Shown: positions 17,719 to 26,682, numbered from the stretch's first letter. The stretch is 64,000 nt of DNA from DASPOJ01 sp049790315 (GCA_049790315.1 JBAQYV010000177.1:1-64000), one strand, 5' to 3'. Program-made: numbers and translations. Notes: generated by a model not told the origin, from the sequence alone.

Positions 17719-18891
17719 GTGAATTTCGATCTCACCGAAGAGCAACAACTTCTCCAGCGTACCGTTCGCGAATTTGCGCGCAATGAAGTGCAGCCGCTCG
17801 CGAAACAACTCGACGAAACCGGCCAGTTTCCTCTCGAAACTTTTCGGAAAGCGGCCGCCCTTGGTCTCACCGGCGTGGCATTTCCCGAATCCGAGGGCGG
17901 CGCCGGCTTCGATCACGTCTCAACCGCGATCATGATCGAGGAGATTTCGCGCGTATGCGCCTCCACCGGCGTGATCCTCTCCGTGCAGAATTCGCTGTGC
18001 TGCGAACCGCTTCACCGTTTCGGCACCGGAGCGCAGAAAAAGAATTTTCTCCAACCTTTTCTGCGCGGCGAAAAAATCGGATGCTACGCGCTCACCGAAT
18101 CGCAGACCGGTTCCGATGCCAGCGCAATCCAAACGCGCGCTGTGCGCAAAGGCGATCGCTATATTGTGAACGGATCAAAAGCGTGGATTACAAACGGCGG
18201 CGTGGCCGATGCCGCAATCGTGTACGTCAAGACCGATCCCGCCCAAGGTGAAAAAGGAATCACCGCGCTGATCGTTGAAAAGGGAGATCGCAAAGAAAAA
18301 TCGGCGAGCGCTTCATCCGGCTTTCGCGTAGGCAAAGAAGAAAAAAAACTCGGCATTCACGCCACCGCCTGCGCCGAGCTGTGGTTCGACGATTGCGAAG
18401 TGCCCGTCGAAAATCGCATCGGCGAGGAAGGCGAAGGATATCGCATCGCGCTCTCAACTCTCGATGGCGGACGCGTCGGTATCGCCGCGCAAGCCACGGG
18501 AATCGCGCAGGGAGCTTTCGATCAGGCGCTCGCCTATGCGCGGCAGCGGCGCGCCTTCGGCCATGTGATCGCGGATTTCCAGGCCATCCAATTCATGCTC
18601 GCCGATATGGCCACCGAAATCGAAGCCGCGCGTTGCCTTGTGCGTCAAGCCGCATGGAAGCAGGACACTGGCGCGCGATTTTCACGCGAGGCCTCCATCG
18701 CCAAACTTTTCGCTTCCGAGCTCGCCACCCGCGCCACGCACAAGGCCATGCAAATTCACGGCGCCAGCGGCTACAGCCGCGAATTCCCGGTCGAGCGAAT
18801 GTATCGTGACGCGCGCGTCACCGAAATCTATGAAGGCACAAGCCAAATTCAGCGCTTGGTGATCGCATCTTGGGTTTTGAAGTCCTCGTAA
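17719..18891 (+). CDS. Acyl-CoA dehydrogenase
   Basis: The 390-residue protein has a GTG start and full family length. It opens with FDLTEEQQLLQRTVREFA. The FAD/substrate segment CYALTESQTGSDAS and the FVNGSKAWITNG-type segment (here YIVNGSKAWITNGG) are intact. The catalytic Glu is the one in YEGTSQIQR near the C-terminus. It oxidises an acyl-CoA to the trans-2-enoyl-CoA and passes electrons to ETF. The match is closest to short-chain/butyryl-CoA-type enzymes, but chain length is inference. No other beta-oxidation gene lies nearby. Confidence 0.93.
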   Translation: MNFDLTEEQQLLQRTVREFARNEVQPLAKQLDETGQFPLETFRKAAALGLTGVAFPESEGGAGFDHVSTAIMIEEISRVCASTGVILSVQNSLCCEPLHRFGTGAQKKNFLQPFLRGEKIGCYALTESQTGSDASAIQTRAVRKGDRYIVNGSKAWITNGGVADAAIVYVKTDPAQGEKGITALIVEKGDRKEKSASASSGFRVGKEEKKLGIHATACAELWFDDCEVPVENRIGEEGEGYRIALSTLDGGRVGIAAQATGIAQGAFDQALAYARQRRAFGHVIADFQAIQFMLADMATEIEAARCLVRQAAWKQDTGARFSREASIAKLFASELATRATHKAMQIHGASGYSREFPVERMYRDARVTEIYEGTSQIQRLVIASWVLKSS

Positions 18892-18957
18892 TTCTCCCCC
18901 GCCTCGCGCCGTTTGACACACCGCCGATCGCTTGGTTTCGCCGCCGGCCGTTGCCGT

Positions 18958-18963
18958 TATAAG
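18958..18963 (+). promoter_or_regulatory. -10 element placed for a leaderless UvrC-like mRNA
   Basis: TATAAG lies 8 bases before the ATG at 18972, and no Shine-Dalgarno sequence separates them. No good -35 is seen at 16-18 bases. The spacing suggests the transcript begins at the start codon. Confidence 0.3.
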
Positions 18964-18971
18964 CTGGGCGC

Positions 18972-20165
18972 ATGCTCGAACTTGACGCCTGCGCCGATTT
19001 CGACGCCGCACACGGCGCCGAGTTCTTTTCGCGGCTGCCACAGCGGCCCGCGGTGTTTCGCATCGAGCCACGCGCGGATATCGTTGGCGCGCAATCCTAC
19101 CTTCTGCGCACCGCCGACCTGCGGCGCCGCGTCGAGCGCCTGCTTGGCGCACCCGATCCAACGTCTAAGCGGCTGAACCTGCGCGCTTTCGCGGGCCGCG
19201 TGTTCTATCGCGTCGCTGGATCGCAGTTTGAGGTGCGATACATCCATTGGCAGCACGCCAGGGCGCAGTGGCCCGCGGCGTATCGCGACCGCATGCGCAT
19301 CCGTCCGCCGGCGATGCTGAAAATGAATCTCGCCAACGCATATCCGCGCTGCACGATCACTCGAAGGATCGATGCGTCGGGCTTCTACCACGGTCCATTC
19401 TCTTCGCGTCGAGCCGCCGAAGCGTTCTCGAGCAAGTTTCTCGATCTTTTCAAGGTTCGCCGTTGCCACATCAAGATTCTGCGTGACCCTGATTTTCCCG
19501 GCTGCATTTATTCGGAAATGAAAATGTGTCTCGCGCCATGCTTTGCCGGCTGCACCCCACAGGAATACGGCGACGAGGTCGCACGCGTTGTCGCGTTCCT
19601 CTCCACCGGCGGTCAATCGCTCGCGCAGGAACTCGAAGCAGCGCGCGATTCCGCAAGCGAGCGGCAGGATTTCGAGCGCGCCCGGTCCGTGCATCGGCAC
19701 ATCGAAAAAGCCGAAGACGTGCTGCGCGGTTTGCCTGAGCTTGCGCGGCGCTTGGAAGATCTGAATGCCGTCGTGCTTCAGCCGGCAACCGAGCCGCAAG
19801 CCATCGCCATTTTCGCCGTACGCGCGGGCCGCATCGCTGAACCTTTTCAGTTGCGATTTGCGGAGCTGGCCACGCAACCGCGGTCCGCGGAAGAAATTTT
19901 GCGCGAAGCGTTAAACTCCGATTCCGCGCCGCCATCTCGCGACAACCCGCGCGAACTCGAAGATCACTTGGCTCTGCTATCGCGCTGGTATTATGCGAAG
20001 CCGCGCGCGGGAGAAATCTTTTTTCGCACCGGCCCATCGGCGGATGGCTGGCCCTATCGCCGCATATTGCGCGCATGTTCCCGTATCTTGGCGCCCGCGC
20101 CGCCGAAGCCAAGGCCGCCGGCCAAACCCACGGCAAAAATCGAACCGCCCGCACCGGAAACGTGA
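18972..20165 (+). CDS. UvrC-like protein lacking the C-terminal nuclease half, degenerate GIY-YIG region
   Basis: The 397-residue product matches the N-terminal half of UvrC. The segment around residues 115-190 (NAYPRCTITRR, GFYHGPFSSRRAAEAF, then CIYSEMKMCLAPCFAGC) corresponds to the UvrC central Cys region, and residues about 215-235 look like a UVR helical hairpin (SERQDFERARSVHRHIEKAE). The GIY-YIG region is eroded: PAVFRI replaces PGVY and SYLL replaces the YVG part, while ADLRRRV is kept. There is no RNase H-like nuclease domain and no helix-hairpin-helix. It could be a damage-binding or Cho-like relic. The tail is Pro/Lys-rich. Confidence 0.75.
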   Translation: MLELDACADFDAAHGAEFFSRLPQRPAVFRIEPRADIVGAQSYLLRTADLRRRVERLLGAPDPTSKRLNLRAFAGRVFYRVAGSQFEVRYIHWQHARAQWPAAYRDRMRIRPPAMLKMNLANAYPRCTITRRIDASGFYHGPFSSRRAAEAFSSKFLDLFKVRRCHIKILRDPDFPGCIYSEMKMCLAPCFAGCTPQEYGDEVARVVAFLSTGGQSLAQELEAARDSASERQDFERARSVHRHIEKAEDVLRGLPELARRLEDLNAVVLQPATEPQAIAIFAVRAGRIAEPFQLRFAELATQPRSAEEILREALNSDSAPPSRDNPRELEDHLALLSRWYYAKPRAGEIFFRTGPSADGWPYRRILRACSRILAPAPPKPRPPAKPTAKIEPPAPET

Positions 20166-20223
20166 ACTCCGGTGCGGCGCTTCGCCCGCCAATTCTCTAT
20201 ACTGTAGCCATCGCGGAGGAAAT

Positions 20224-21333
20224 ATGAGCGGAGCGACGCCGGAAGGAACACAACTTTACGCGGGCCGATTTTCGGCTCGCGCCGCCGCGGGCCACTTCCG
20301 CATGCAGCAAGATTTTCTGCTGAGTTCCATCGGCCTCGGCACGTATCTCGGCGAACCCGACGACGCCACCGATCGCGCCTACACCGATGCAATCGTGGCG
20401 GCCGTCGAAGGCGGCTCCAATGTGCTGGATACCGCCATCAACTACCGCTTCCAGCGCAGCGAGCGCGCCGTCGGTGCGGCGCTTGCGGAGCTCGCCCGCC
20501 GCGGGTTTTCGCGCGATGAAATCGTAATTTGCACCAAAGGCGGCTTCCTCACGCCCGATGGCGACATGCCCGCCGATGTCGCGGATTATTTCCAGCGCAC
20601 CTACGTCACCCCCGGCCTGGTTCGCGCCGAAGACGTCGCGGCCGGTTGCCACGTCCTGGCGCCACGTTTCCTGGAGGATCAGATTGAGCGCAGCCGGAAA
20701 AATCTCGGCGTCGAAACGATTGACGTCTATTATCTGCATAATCCCGAAACGCAACTCGCTGAATTCCCGTCCGAAGAATTTGAAAAACGCCTGCACGCCG
20801 CGTTTGAATTTCTCGAAACTGCGGTGACGGATGGCAAAATTCGTTTCTACGGCCTGGCCACCTGGAACGGATTTCGCAATCCGGAAAGCGCGCGCGATTC
20901 GCTCTCGCTCGCGAAGATCGATATCCTGGCGCGATCGCTGTCGGGCGAAGGCCACCACTGCCGCTTCGTTCAATTGCCTTACAACCTCGGCATGACGGAA
21001 GCGCTCACGCGCGCGAACCAGTCAATCGATGAGCGAATGTTGCCGATGATCGAAGCCGCGCACGCGCTTGGTATCACTCTCATAGCCAGCGCATCGCTAT
21101 TGCAAGGCCAAGTCGCGCGCAATTTGCCGCGTTTCGTTACGGAAACGCTCGGTCTCGAAAACGATGCCGAGCGCGCGCTGCAGTTTGTCCGCTCGACTCC
21201 CGGCATCTCGACCGCTCTTGTCGGCATGAGCCGCGTCGAACACGTGCGCGCAAACCTTCGCTTAGTGGGCATCGCACCCGCGCCGCAGGACGTCTTCACG
21301 AAACTATTCGATCGCCGCGCACCCGCGCCATAA
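20224..21333 (+). CDS. Aldo/keto reductase family protein
   Basis: The ATG at 20224 has GGAGGA at 20215-20220; the frame is open upstream but overlaps the UvrC-like gene. The 369-residue product has the AKR barrel with tetrad candidates D69, Y74 (LDTAINYR), K105 (VICTKGG) and the His of VYYLHNPE. An insert of about 60 residues separates the Lys and His strands, longer than usual. The C-terminal part (IASASLLQGQVARNL, TPGISTALVGMSRVEHVRAN) is the NADPH-binding end. The substrate is not predictable. Confidence 0.88.
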   Translation: MSGATPEGTQLYAGRFSARAAAGHFRMQQDFLLSSIGLGTYLGEPDDATDRAYTDAIVAAVEGGSNVLDTAINYRFQRSERAVGAALAELARRGFSRDEIVICTKGGFLTPDGDMPADVADYFQRTYVTPGLVRAEDVAAGCHVLAPRFLEDQIERSRKNLGVETIDVYYLHNPETQLAEFPSEEFEKRLHAAFEFLETAVTDGKIRFYGLATWNGFRNPESARDSLSLAKIDILARSLSGEGHHCRFVQLPYNLGMTEALTRANQSIDERMLPMIEAAHALGITLIASASLLQGQVARNLPRFVTETLGLENDAERALQFVRSTPGISTALVGMSRVEHVRANLRLVGIAPAPQDVFTKLFDRRAPAP

Positions 21334-21370
21334 AACTGCCGCGTCGCGATGCGCGCTCTTGCCATATGAA

Positions 21371-21391
21371 GGGGCGGGCTTGCCCGCGCCC
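21371..21391. repeat. GC-rich inverted repeat between convergent genes
   Basis: GGGGCGGGC and GCCCGCGCCC flank two T bases in the 101-base gap between two convergent genes. It can fold but has no T tract. It may be a weak bidirectional terminator or a REP-like element. Confidence 0.25.
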
Positions 21392-21434
21392 GGTTGCTGG
21401 CGCTAAAGCCCACGTGACCGCGCACCACCTGGCC

Positions 21435-22115
21435 TCACTTCTCAGCCAGCCGCGCATCCACCCAGGCAGAAAGCGCGGCATCCAGATCGTTAAGATGCCC
21501 GGTAAAAAAATGATCCGCGCCCGCGATTAGAACCAGATCGGTACTCTTCTTCGCTTGCCCCGATAAATTGGCCACAATCGCCTCAAGTTTTTCTTTCGGC
21601 GCGAATTGATCTCGATCGCCACTCACCAGCAATTTCGGTTTTGTGCACGATGACAGATAAGATGCGTCGACATTTCCGACGGGCATTCCCAAACCCGCAA
21701 GCGCGGCGACTCTGGCGTCCTCACAACCAACGCGCAATCCGACCCACGCCCCAAAACTAAATCCCGCGACCAGCAACCGCACGCCGGGAAATTGCTGGGC
21801 AAGAAAATCCAGCGCCGCGCGAACATCGTCCTGTTCGCCGCGCCCATTGTCGTGCTCGCCTTGGCTCAATCCCGCGCCGCGAAAATTGAAACGCAGCACC
21901 GGCAGGCCCGCGCGATGAAGTGTCTTGGCCGCTTGATACACAACCTTGTTGTGCATCGTGCCGCCAAACAGCGGATGCGGATGGCAAACCACGGCGGCAA
22001 ACCGCGGCGCGCCATCCGCCGCGGAAAGATCCCAGAACAGCGCTTCGAGGCTGCCCGCGGGGCCGGATAGCGACACGCTGCGGTGCGCCGATTCGCTGGT
22101 CTTCATTTCGACCAT
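21435..22115 (-). CDS. Alpha/beta hydrolase
   Basis: The product has 226 residues and a complete serine hydrolase triad: nucleophile elbow GFSFG, Asp in SGDRDQF and His in AGADHFF. The N-terminal CHPHPLFGGTMHNKVV and RFNFRGAGLSQGEHDNG segments are typical of small bacterial dienelactone-hydrolase-like or KANL3/Tex30-like alpha/beta hydrolases. It is likely a cytoplasmic esterase of unknown substrate. The start could be the ATG at 22115 or 22106; neither has a clear SD. It stands alone on the minus strand, divergent from the PilZ gene. Confidence 0.85.
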   Translation of the reverse strand: MVEMKTSESAHRSVSLSGPAGSLEALFWDLSAADGAPRFAAVVCHPHPLFGGTMHNKVVYQAAKTLHRAGLPVLRFNFRGAGLSQGEHDNGRGEQDDVRAALDFLAQQFPGVRLLVAGFSFGAWVGLRVGCEDARVAALAGLGMPVGNVDASYLSSCTKPKLLVSGDRDQFAPKEKLEAIVANLSGQAKKSTDLVLIAGADHFFTGHLNDLDAALSAWVDARLAEK

Positions 22116-22237
22116 CTTATGCGGCGAGCGAACGCGCTCAAAATCGAACTTCGCGGCGGCGGACGATTCTCTTGCATCGCAATCCTTTCGATGTTACGTT
22201 CACGTCAACCTTGGAATGCCCTCTTCCGGGGGAAATT

Positions 22238-22564
22238 ATGCCAAACGGAATTGAGCGCCGGGCATCCCGGCGATTTACGATGGCTTTACCCCTGACGGTA
22301 CGTTCCTCCGGACCCAACGGAGATACCGAACGCCAGGGCCGGACCCGCGACGTCAGTTTCCGCGGCCTGTACTTCACCGTCGACACTCAGTATGAATCCG
22401 GAAGCGCGCTCCAATTTATCCTGACCTTGCCGAAGGAAATCACCATGGCTGGCGACGTCAATATTCTTTGTTACGCGCAGGTGGTTCGCGTCGAGACTCG
22501 CCCCGATGCTGTCGGAGTGGCCGCGCGGATCGATCGCTACGAATTCCTCTCAGCGCCAGCCTGA
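22238..22564 (+). CDS. PilZ-domain protein, single-domain
   Basis: The 108-residue protein starts at the ATG at 22238 behind GGGGGAAATT. It is one PilZ domain: the first c-di-GMP motif is RRASRR at about residues 7-12, the second is DVSFRGLYF (D/N-x-S-x-x-G). The tail, RPDAVGVAARIDRYEFL, is typical of Acidobacterial PilZ proteins. It probably binds c-di-GMP and acts on an unknown partner. It has no attached output domain and no c-di-GMP enzyme gene nearby. Confidence 0.85.
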   Translation: MPNGIERRASRRFTMALPLTVRSSGPNGDTERQGRTRDVSFRGLYFTVDTQYESGSALQFILTLPKEITMAGDVNILCYAQVVRVETRPDAVGVAARIDRYEFLSAPA

Positions 22565-22672
22565 ACCAGGAATCTCTCCTCGTTTGGAATCCGCTGCCCG
22601 CTTCGTTCCTCGGAATGGCGTACAATTGTTTTTCTAATTTTCCGCACAGCTTAGAAGTCCGGAGGAATCTCG

Positions 22673-22900
22673 ATGTACCACTACGACGCCAAGACGGCTC
22701 TCGAGGAGCTCAACGAAGAAGCCCTGCTGCCGCACCCCGTGCGCGTGCGCGACATGATGCTGCGCACGCAACTCCCGCCCAACGACGCGCTGAATTTGAG
22801 CCGCGAATTCCAGAGCTATCTGACCCACTTCGGCGAGACGCAGCAGATCGCGCGGACCATACTTGAAAAACTCGCCGCCGGCGTTCCGAAAAATCCGTGA
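22673..22900 (+). CDS. Small conserved-looking protein, unknown function
   Basis: The product has 75 residues, is soluble and mostly helical, and begins MYHYDAKTALEELNEEALLP. GGAGG at 22661-22665 supports the ATG. There is no Cys cluster, signal peptide or membrane segment. It lies 15 bases before a HAD-family phosphatase gene and is probably co-transcribed with it. I cannot name a family; the strong SD and codon use like its neighbours argue that it is real. Confidence 0.7.
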   Translation: MYHYDAKTALEELNEEALLPHPVRVRDMMLRTQLPPNDALNLSREFQSYLTHFGETQQIARTILEKLAAGVPKNP

Positions 22901-22915
22901 AACTTTTCTAGCGAC

Positions 22916-23602
22916 ATGGCGCGAGAAACACTTCTGATCGATGCCGACGACACCCTCTGGGAAAACAATGTTTTCTTTGAGGAAGCCATAGAGGCGTTGT
23001 TGGCGCTCGCCGGTCCTCTCGGATATTCGCGAGAGTACGCGCGCCACATTCTGAACGAGACGGAATTGCGCAACATCCGGCAGCATGGTTACGGCGTGCG
23101 AAGTTTCGCGCGCTCGCTTGAAGAAACCTACGTGAAGCTCGCGGGAAATCTGTCGCAACGCGCCGCCATCGAAGAAATTCGCCGCGCGATCGTGAAACTT
23201 GAACAGACGCCGCCCCAAATGCTCGCGGACGTCGCGGAAACGTTGAAGTATTTGGCCGGGCGGCATCGCTTGATTCTTTTCAGCAAGGGAGAAGCGGCGG
23301 AGCAAGCGGCTAAAGTGGAGCGCTCCGGTGTGCAAATTCACTTCGATGCCATCGAAATCGTCACGGAAAAAGATGTGCCGGCGTATCTGGAAATCGTGAA
23401 CAAACACCACGTGGTGAAATCGCGCGGATGGATGATCGGAAATAGCCCGCACAGCGATATCAATCCCGCGCTCGAAGCCGGACTCAACGCCGTTTTCATT
23501 CCGCATCCGGCTACCTGGCAACTCGAGCACGAGGAAATTCGCAGTGGCGTGGGCCGCTTGGTGGTGGTGGGACGCTTCGCCGATCTTCGTGAGCATTTTT
23601 AG
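22916..23602 (+). CDS. HAD-superfamily hydrolase
   Basis: The 228-residue protein opens with the HAD nucleophile motif DADDTLW (D9 and D11). Motif II is probably the LFSKG segment and the Lys is in VTEKDVPAY. Motif III/IV is in MIGNSPHSDINPALEAG. A helical cap lies at about residues 18-90. It is likely a cytoplasmic phosphatase of small phosphorylated metabolites. It ends 17 bases before an aminotransferase gene, which may share its operon and pathway. No SD is evident at its ATG. Confidence 0.85.
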   Translation: MARETLLIDADDTLWENNVFFEEAIEALLALAGPLGYSREYARHILNETELRNIRQHGYGVRSFARSLEETYVKLAGNLSQRAAIEEIRRAIVKLEQTPPQMLADVAETLKYLAGRHRLILFSKGEAAEQAAKVERSGVQIHFDAIEIVTEKDVPAYLEIVNKHHVVKSRGWMIGNSPHSDINPALEAGLNAVFIPHPATWQLEHEEIRSGVGRLVVVGRFADLREHF

Positions 23603-23619
23603 AATGGAGCGCGCTTGAA

Positions 23620-24783
23620 ATGGAAAGGGCGATCGCAACGAAATCACGCGCCGATTGGCGAAATGAGTGGTTTGAATTCGACGATGCCGTCTATTTGAAC
23701 GCGGCCTCCATCGGCCCCATGCCGCGCGTTTCCATCCGCGCCGTGCAGCAAGCGCTCGAGTACGAAAAGTTTCCGAACAAATTACCGGAGGGCGCTCATT
23801 TCGCCGCGCCGAATCGAGTGAGGGCGCTGGTGGCCGCGCTTGTCGCCGCGCAGCCGGAGGAAATCGCGCTCACCACGGGAACCAGCGGCGGCTTGCAGGC
23901 GATCGCCAACGGAATCGAGTGGCGCAACGGTGACGAAGTGCTCGTAGCGCGCGGAGAATTTCCCGCGCACTTCACCACGTGGCTTCCGCTCGAGCGTTCC
24001 GCCGGCGTAAAGGTCACGATCATCGCGCCGCGTGGGCGATTTCTCACCGCCGATGATTTCATCGAACAAATCGGGCCGCGCACGCGCTTAATCTCCACCA
24101 GTCTTGTGCACTTCGACGATGGCGCGCTGCTGGATGCGCGGCGCGTGGCCGGCGCATGCCACGCTGCGAGCGCGTTGCTCGTGCTGGATGCCGCGCAGTG
24201 CGCCGGCGCGATGCCGATCGATGTTGGCGCGCTCGGCTGCGATTTTCTCGTCGCGTCGGGATACAAGTGGATGCTCGGACCTTACGGAACCGGTTTTCTG
24301 TGGGTTCGCGGCGCGTTGATCGAGCAAATGCGCGAAGGACCGTTCTACTGGCAAGCGCTCGAGGACGCGGAGAATTTTCATTCGCTTTCACTCGGCAATT
24401 ACAAACGAGCGCGAGGCGCGCGCCGCTGGGATTCATCTGAAACCGCGAGTTTTCTGAATCTCTCCGCGATGGAAGCGTCGCTGGAATTTCTGCTGCGCAT
24501 CGGACCGCGCACAATTTGGGAACACAATCGCGCGCTGCTTTCGGAAATGATTCGACGCCTGCCCAGCGATCGCTGCGTTCTCGCGAGCCCCGCCGATCCT
24601 GATGCGCGCGGTCCCTACGCTTGCATAGCGTCGCGCCGGCCTGAGGGCACGGCGGCTCTGTTTGAGAAATTAAAAAAAGCCGGAATCGTCGTGGCTCTGC
24701 GCGAAGGCGCGCTGCGCGTCTCTCCGCATCTTTACAACTCCGAGCGGGATATCGACCGGCTGCTTACCGTTCTCGCCGTCTGA
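23620..24783 (+). CDS. Aminotransferase class V-fold (cysteine desulfurase/epimerase-like) PLP enzyme
   Basis: The 387-residue protein has the class V fold type I signature. The N-terminal YLNAASIGPMP is the substrate-side segment, TTGTSGGLQAIANG binds the PLP phosphate, LDAAQCAGAMPIDV carries the PLP Asp, and K216 in SGYKWMLGPYGTGF is the Schiff-base lysine. This pattern covers cysteine desulfurases, isopenicillin-N-epimerase-like and related enzymes. No IscS-type catalytic Cys loop is apparent, so a desulfurase role is unlikely. The substrate is unknown. Confidence 0.85.
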   Translation: MERAIATKSRADWRNEWFEFDDAVYLNAASIGPMPRVSIRAVQQALEYEKFPNKLPEGAHFAAPNRVRALVAALVAAQPEEIALTTGTSGGLQAIANGIEWRNGDEVLVARGEFPAHFTTWLPLERSAGVKVTIIAPRGRFLTADDFIEQIGPRTRLISTSLVHFDDGALLDARRVAGACHAASALLVLDAAQCAGAMPIDVGALGCDFLVASGYKWMLGPYGTGFLWVRGALIEQMREGPFYWQALEDAENFHSLSLGNYKRARGARRWDSSETASFLNLSAMEASLEFLLRIGPRTIWEHNRALLSEMIRRLPSDRCVLASPADPDARGPYACIASRRPEGTAALFEKLKKAGIVVALREGALRVSPHLYNSERDIDRLLTVLAV

Positions 24784-24837
24784 TTTGTTTTACGCTCGCG
24801 ACAGTTTCATGCGCGATTCCAATCAGCTCAGATCGAA

Positions 24838-24861
24838 CGCGCGAAAACTTTTCGTCGCGCG
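24838..24861. terminator. possible bidirectional terminator between convergent genes
   Basis: CGCGCGAAAA (24838-24847) and TTTTCGTCGCGCG (24849-24861) can pair with a small bulge; the A/T runs at the stem top and ATTTC after it fit termination in either direction. It lies between the stops at 24783 and 24865. Confidence 0.35.
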
Positions 24862-24864
24862 ATT

Positions 24865-26523
24865 TCAATACACCGGCTCCGGCGGCGGAGCGTGAAACGG
24901 TATGTGTACGATCGCAACCAGCTCAACAGGATCGCCGTGCCGGGCGGCGGGTTGAAACTTCCATCGGCTGAGCGCTTCCATGGCATTTTGATCGAGTTCC
25001 GGATCCAAGCCATGAATTAACTGGATGCTGTCAACCGAACCGTCCTTGCGAATCACGGCATAGAGCACCACTTCGCCTTCCACTTTTTCGAGTTTTAATT
25101 CCGGCGGATATTTCGGATCCACTTTTCGCAGCGGCACGGGACCCGACAAACCGTCATCGGCGGGTCTCGCTCTGCCGTCGGGAATATATTCGGGCGCATT
25201 GAGTTCGGCAAACTTCAGCACCCAGTTCCCCATCGCACTCGATAAATTCGGCATGCTGATATTCAACGTGTAGACCTCGCTCGTGCCCAGCAACGATTCA
25301 GGCGGCGCTCCGGGGGCAAGCGCAACTTTCATCGATGGCTGGCCGGCCGGCGTACTTTTTGCAGCACCCGAATTCGACACGCGCGGAACGGACCTGGGAT
25401 CGCTTGCGCCTGATGCAGATCCGCGGCCACCCGCGCCGGATATGGCGGCAACCGGAGCGTTGGGCAAATTCCCGCGGTTGCTGATCCCTACGCCGGCCGG
25501 TCCGCTGCCCGCACGCGAACCAGTCGCGCTGGCGCCGGAGCCAGCGCCATTCGGTTCGCCTTTGTGTCCGTCCGGCGATGAAGAGATACGCGCTTGAAGA
25601 TTTCCTTTCGGCAGCGCCGGCGGAGGCGCCGCAGGCCCGGGCTGTTCCGAAAGTGCGATCACCCGGCCACCGTCGGTAGCCGCGCTCGGTCCGATCTCTG
25701 GCGCGGAAGCGCTCGATTGGCCGCCGCGGAACGCGGCGCGACCTCGACTCATCGCGGGCACGACCATCGCGGGCTTCGGGGCGTCGGAGGCGGAGGCAGC
25801 GATGTCGATTGGGTCTGCTGCCTTTTGCCGATTCGCGATGTCCGGTGCGGCGACGTCGTCCGTGCGTTTGCTTTCGGCGTGGCCGGGCTGCATACGGCGC
25901 AGCGCGGCCGGCGAAAGATGCAAAGCGAGATGCGCGGAATCGTCGTCGCTCCACTGCACGATGTTCGGCAGCACGGGCAGAATTTTCGGGGGCATGTCCG
26001 GAGCGTAGGGTTCGAGCAATTCCTGGCGCGGATGATTTGGTTTGAGCGGCTGACTCCAAATCATTTGCCGCGGGTTGTAGGCGTCCGCACCGGGCGCGGT
26101 TTCGGGCTGCGGCGCGGGCGGAGGCTCGGCTCGATTGCGCGCGCGCGGCTTCGACGATCGCAACGCGGGAGAGAGTAAAGGCAGATCGGGGGCGGGATCC
26201 GCAGCGGGCATGTACCAAGTGAGTTGGCCATACGGCGCCCCTGAGCGCGGACGGCTCAATTTCAAGTGCGGATTCGCGACCAGCAGGAATGCCGCCTCCA
26301 GGACGATAGCGACGAAGAAAGCCAGTGTTGGACGGCGCGACGCGATCGAGCAATCGCGAAAGTACGGTGCGCCGAGAAATTCGCGTGGCGATTTTGGGCC
26401 GGCAAAAACCGCGCGCAGGCTCGAGAAGAAATTGTCGCGCGGCTTCGTCCAACGCACTGCCAACCGCGGCTCGGCGGGGGCGAAGCGAGCGATCCAACCG
26501 TTGTCTGGAATTAGACCAGCCAT
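24865..26523 (-). CDS. TonB-like protein with long disordered linker
   Basis: The 552-residue product has a cytoplasmic N-terminus of about 60 residues, one transmembrane helix (LAFFVAIVLEAAFLLVA, about 63-80) and a long low-complexity Pro/Ala/Gly/Ser linker of roughly 300 residues. A C-terminal TonB domain ends it: VDPKYPPELKLEKVEGEVVL, then LIHGLDPELDQNAMEALSRW and KFQPA. TonB couples the proton gradient to outer-membrane transporters. No exbB, exbD or TonB-dependent receptor gene is near. The extended linker may span the periplasm or bind peptidoglycan. Confidence 0.82.
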   Translation of the reverse strand: MAGLIPDNGWIARFAPAEPRLAVRWTKPRDNFFSSLRAVFAGPKSPREFLGAPYFRDCSIASRRPTLAFFVAIVLEAAFLLVANPHLKLSRPRSGAPYGQLTWYMPAADPAPDLPLLSPALRSSKPRARNRAEPPPAPQPETAPGADAYNPRQMIWSQPLKPNHPRQELLEPYAPDMPPKILPVLPNIVQWSDDDSAHLALHLSPAALRRMQPGHAESKRTDDVAAPDIANRQKAADPIDIAASASDAPKPAMVVPAMSRGRAAFRGGQSSASAPEIGPSAATDGGRVIALSEQPGPAAPPPALPKGNLQARISSSPDGHKGEPNGAGSGASATGSRAGSGPAGVGISNRGNLPNAPVAAISGAGGRGSASGASDPRSVPRVSNSGAAKSTPAGQPSMKVALAPGAPPESLLGTSEVYTLNISMPNLSSAMGNWVLKFAELNAPEYIPDGRARPADDGLSGPVPLRKVDPKYPPELKLEKVEGEVVLYAVIRKDGSVDSIQLIHGLDPELDQNAMEALSRWKFQPAARHGDPVELVAIVHIPFHAPPPEPVY

Positions 26524-26597
26524 GGGAAACGGGTGAAAGGGCCCGGTTGGCGGAGAAGCGCGGCTTCGGAATCGAATGGCACGTACATCTACTCTTA

Positions 26598-26603
26598 ATT
26601 ATA
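26598..26603 (-). promoter_or_regulatory. -10 element upstream of the TonB-like gene
   Basis: A perfect TATAAT on the minus strand lies 75 bases before the TonB-like start. No -35 match is seen at the right distance, so it may need an activator or be chance. Confidence 0.3.
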
Positions 26604-26682
26604 CGCTGGCAATCGCCGCGGGGTTATCCGCAACTATAAGGTCCCTGAAAATGAAATTCGCCGCATGACGTATGAGAGAGCA

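Noticed and set aside
25298..26497. 399-codon open frame on the minus strand in a second frame of the TonB-like gene
   Set aside because: The TonB-like frame has the TM helix and the C-terminal TonB domain; this frame is Arg/Ser-rich.
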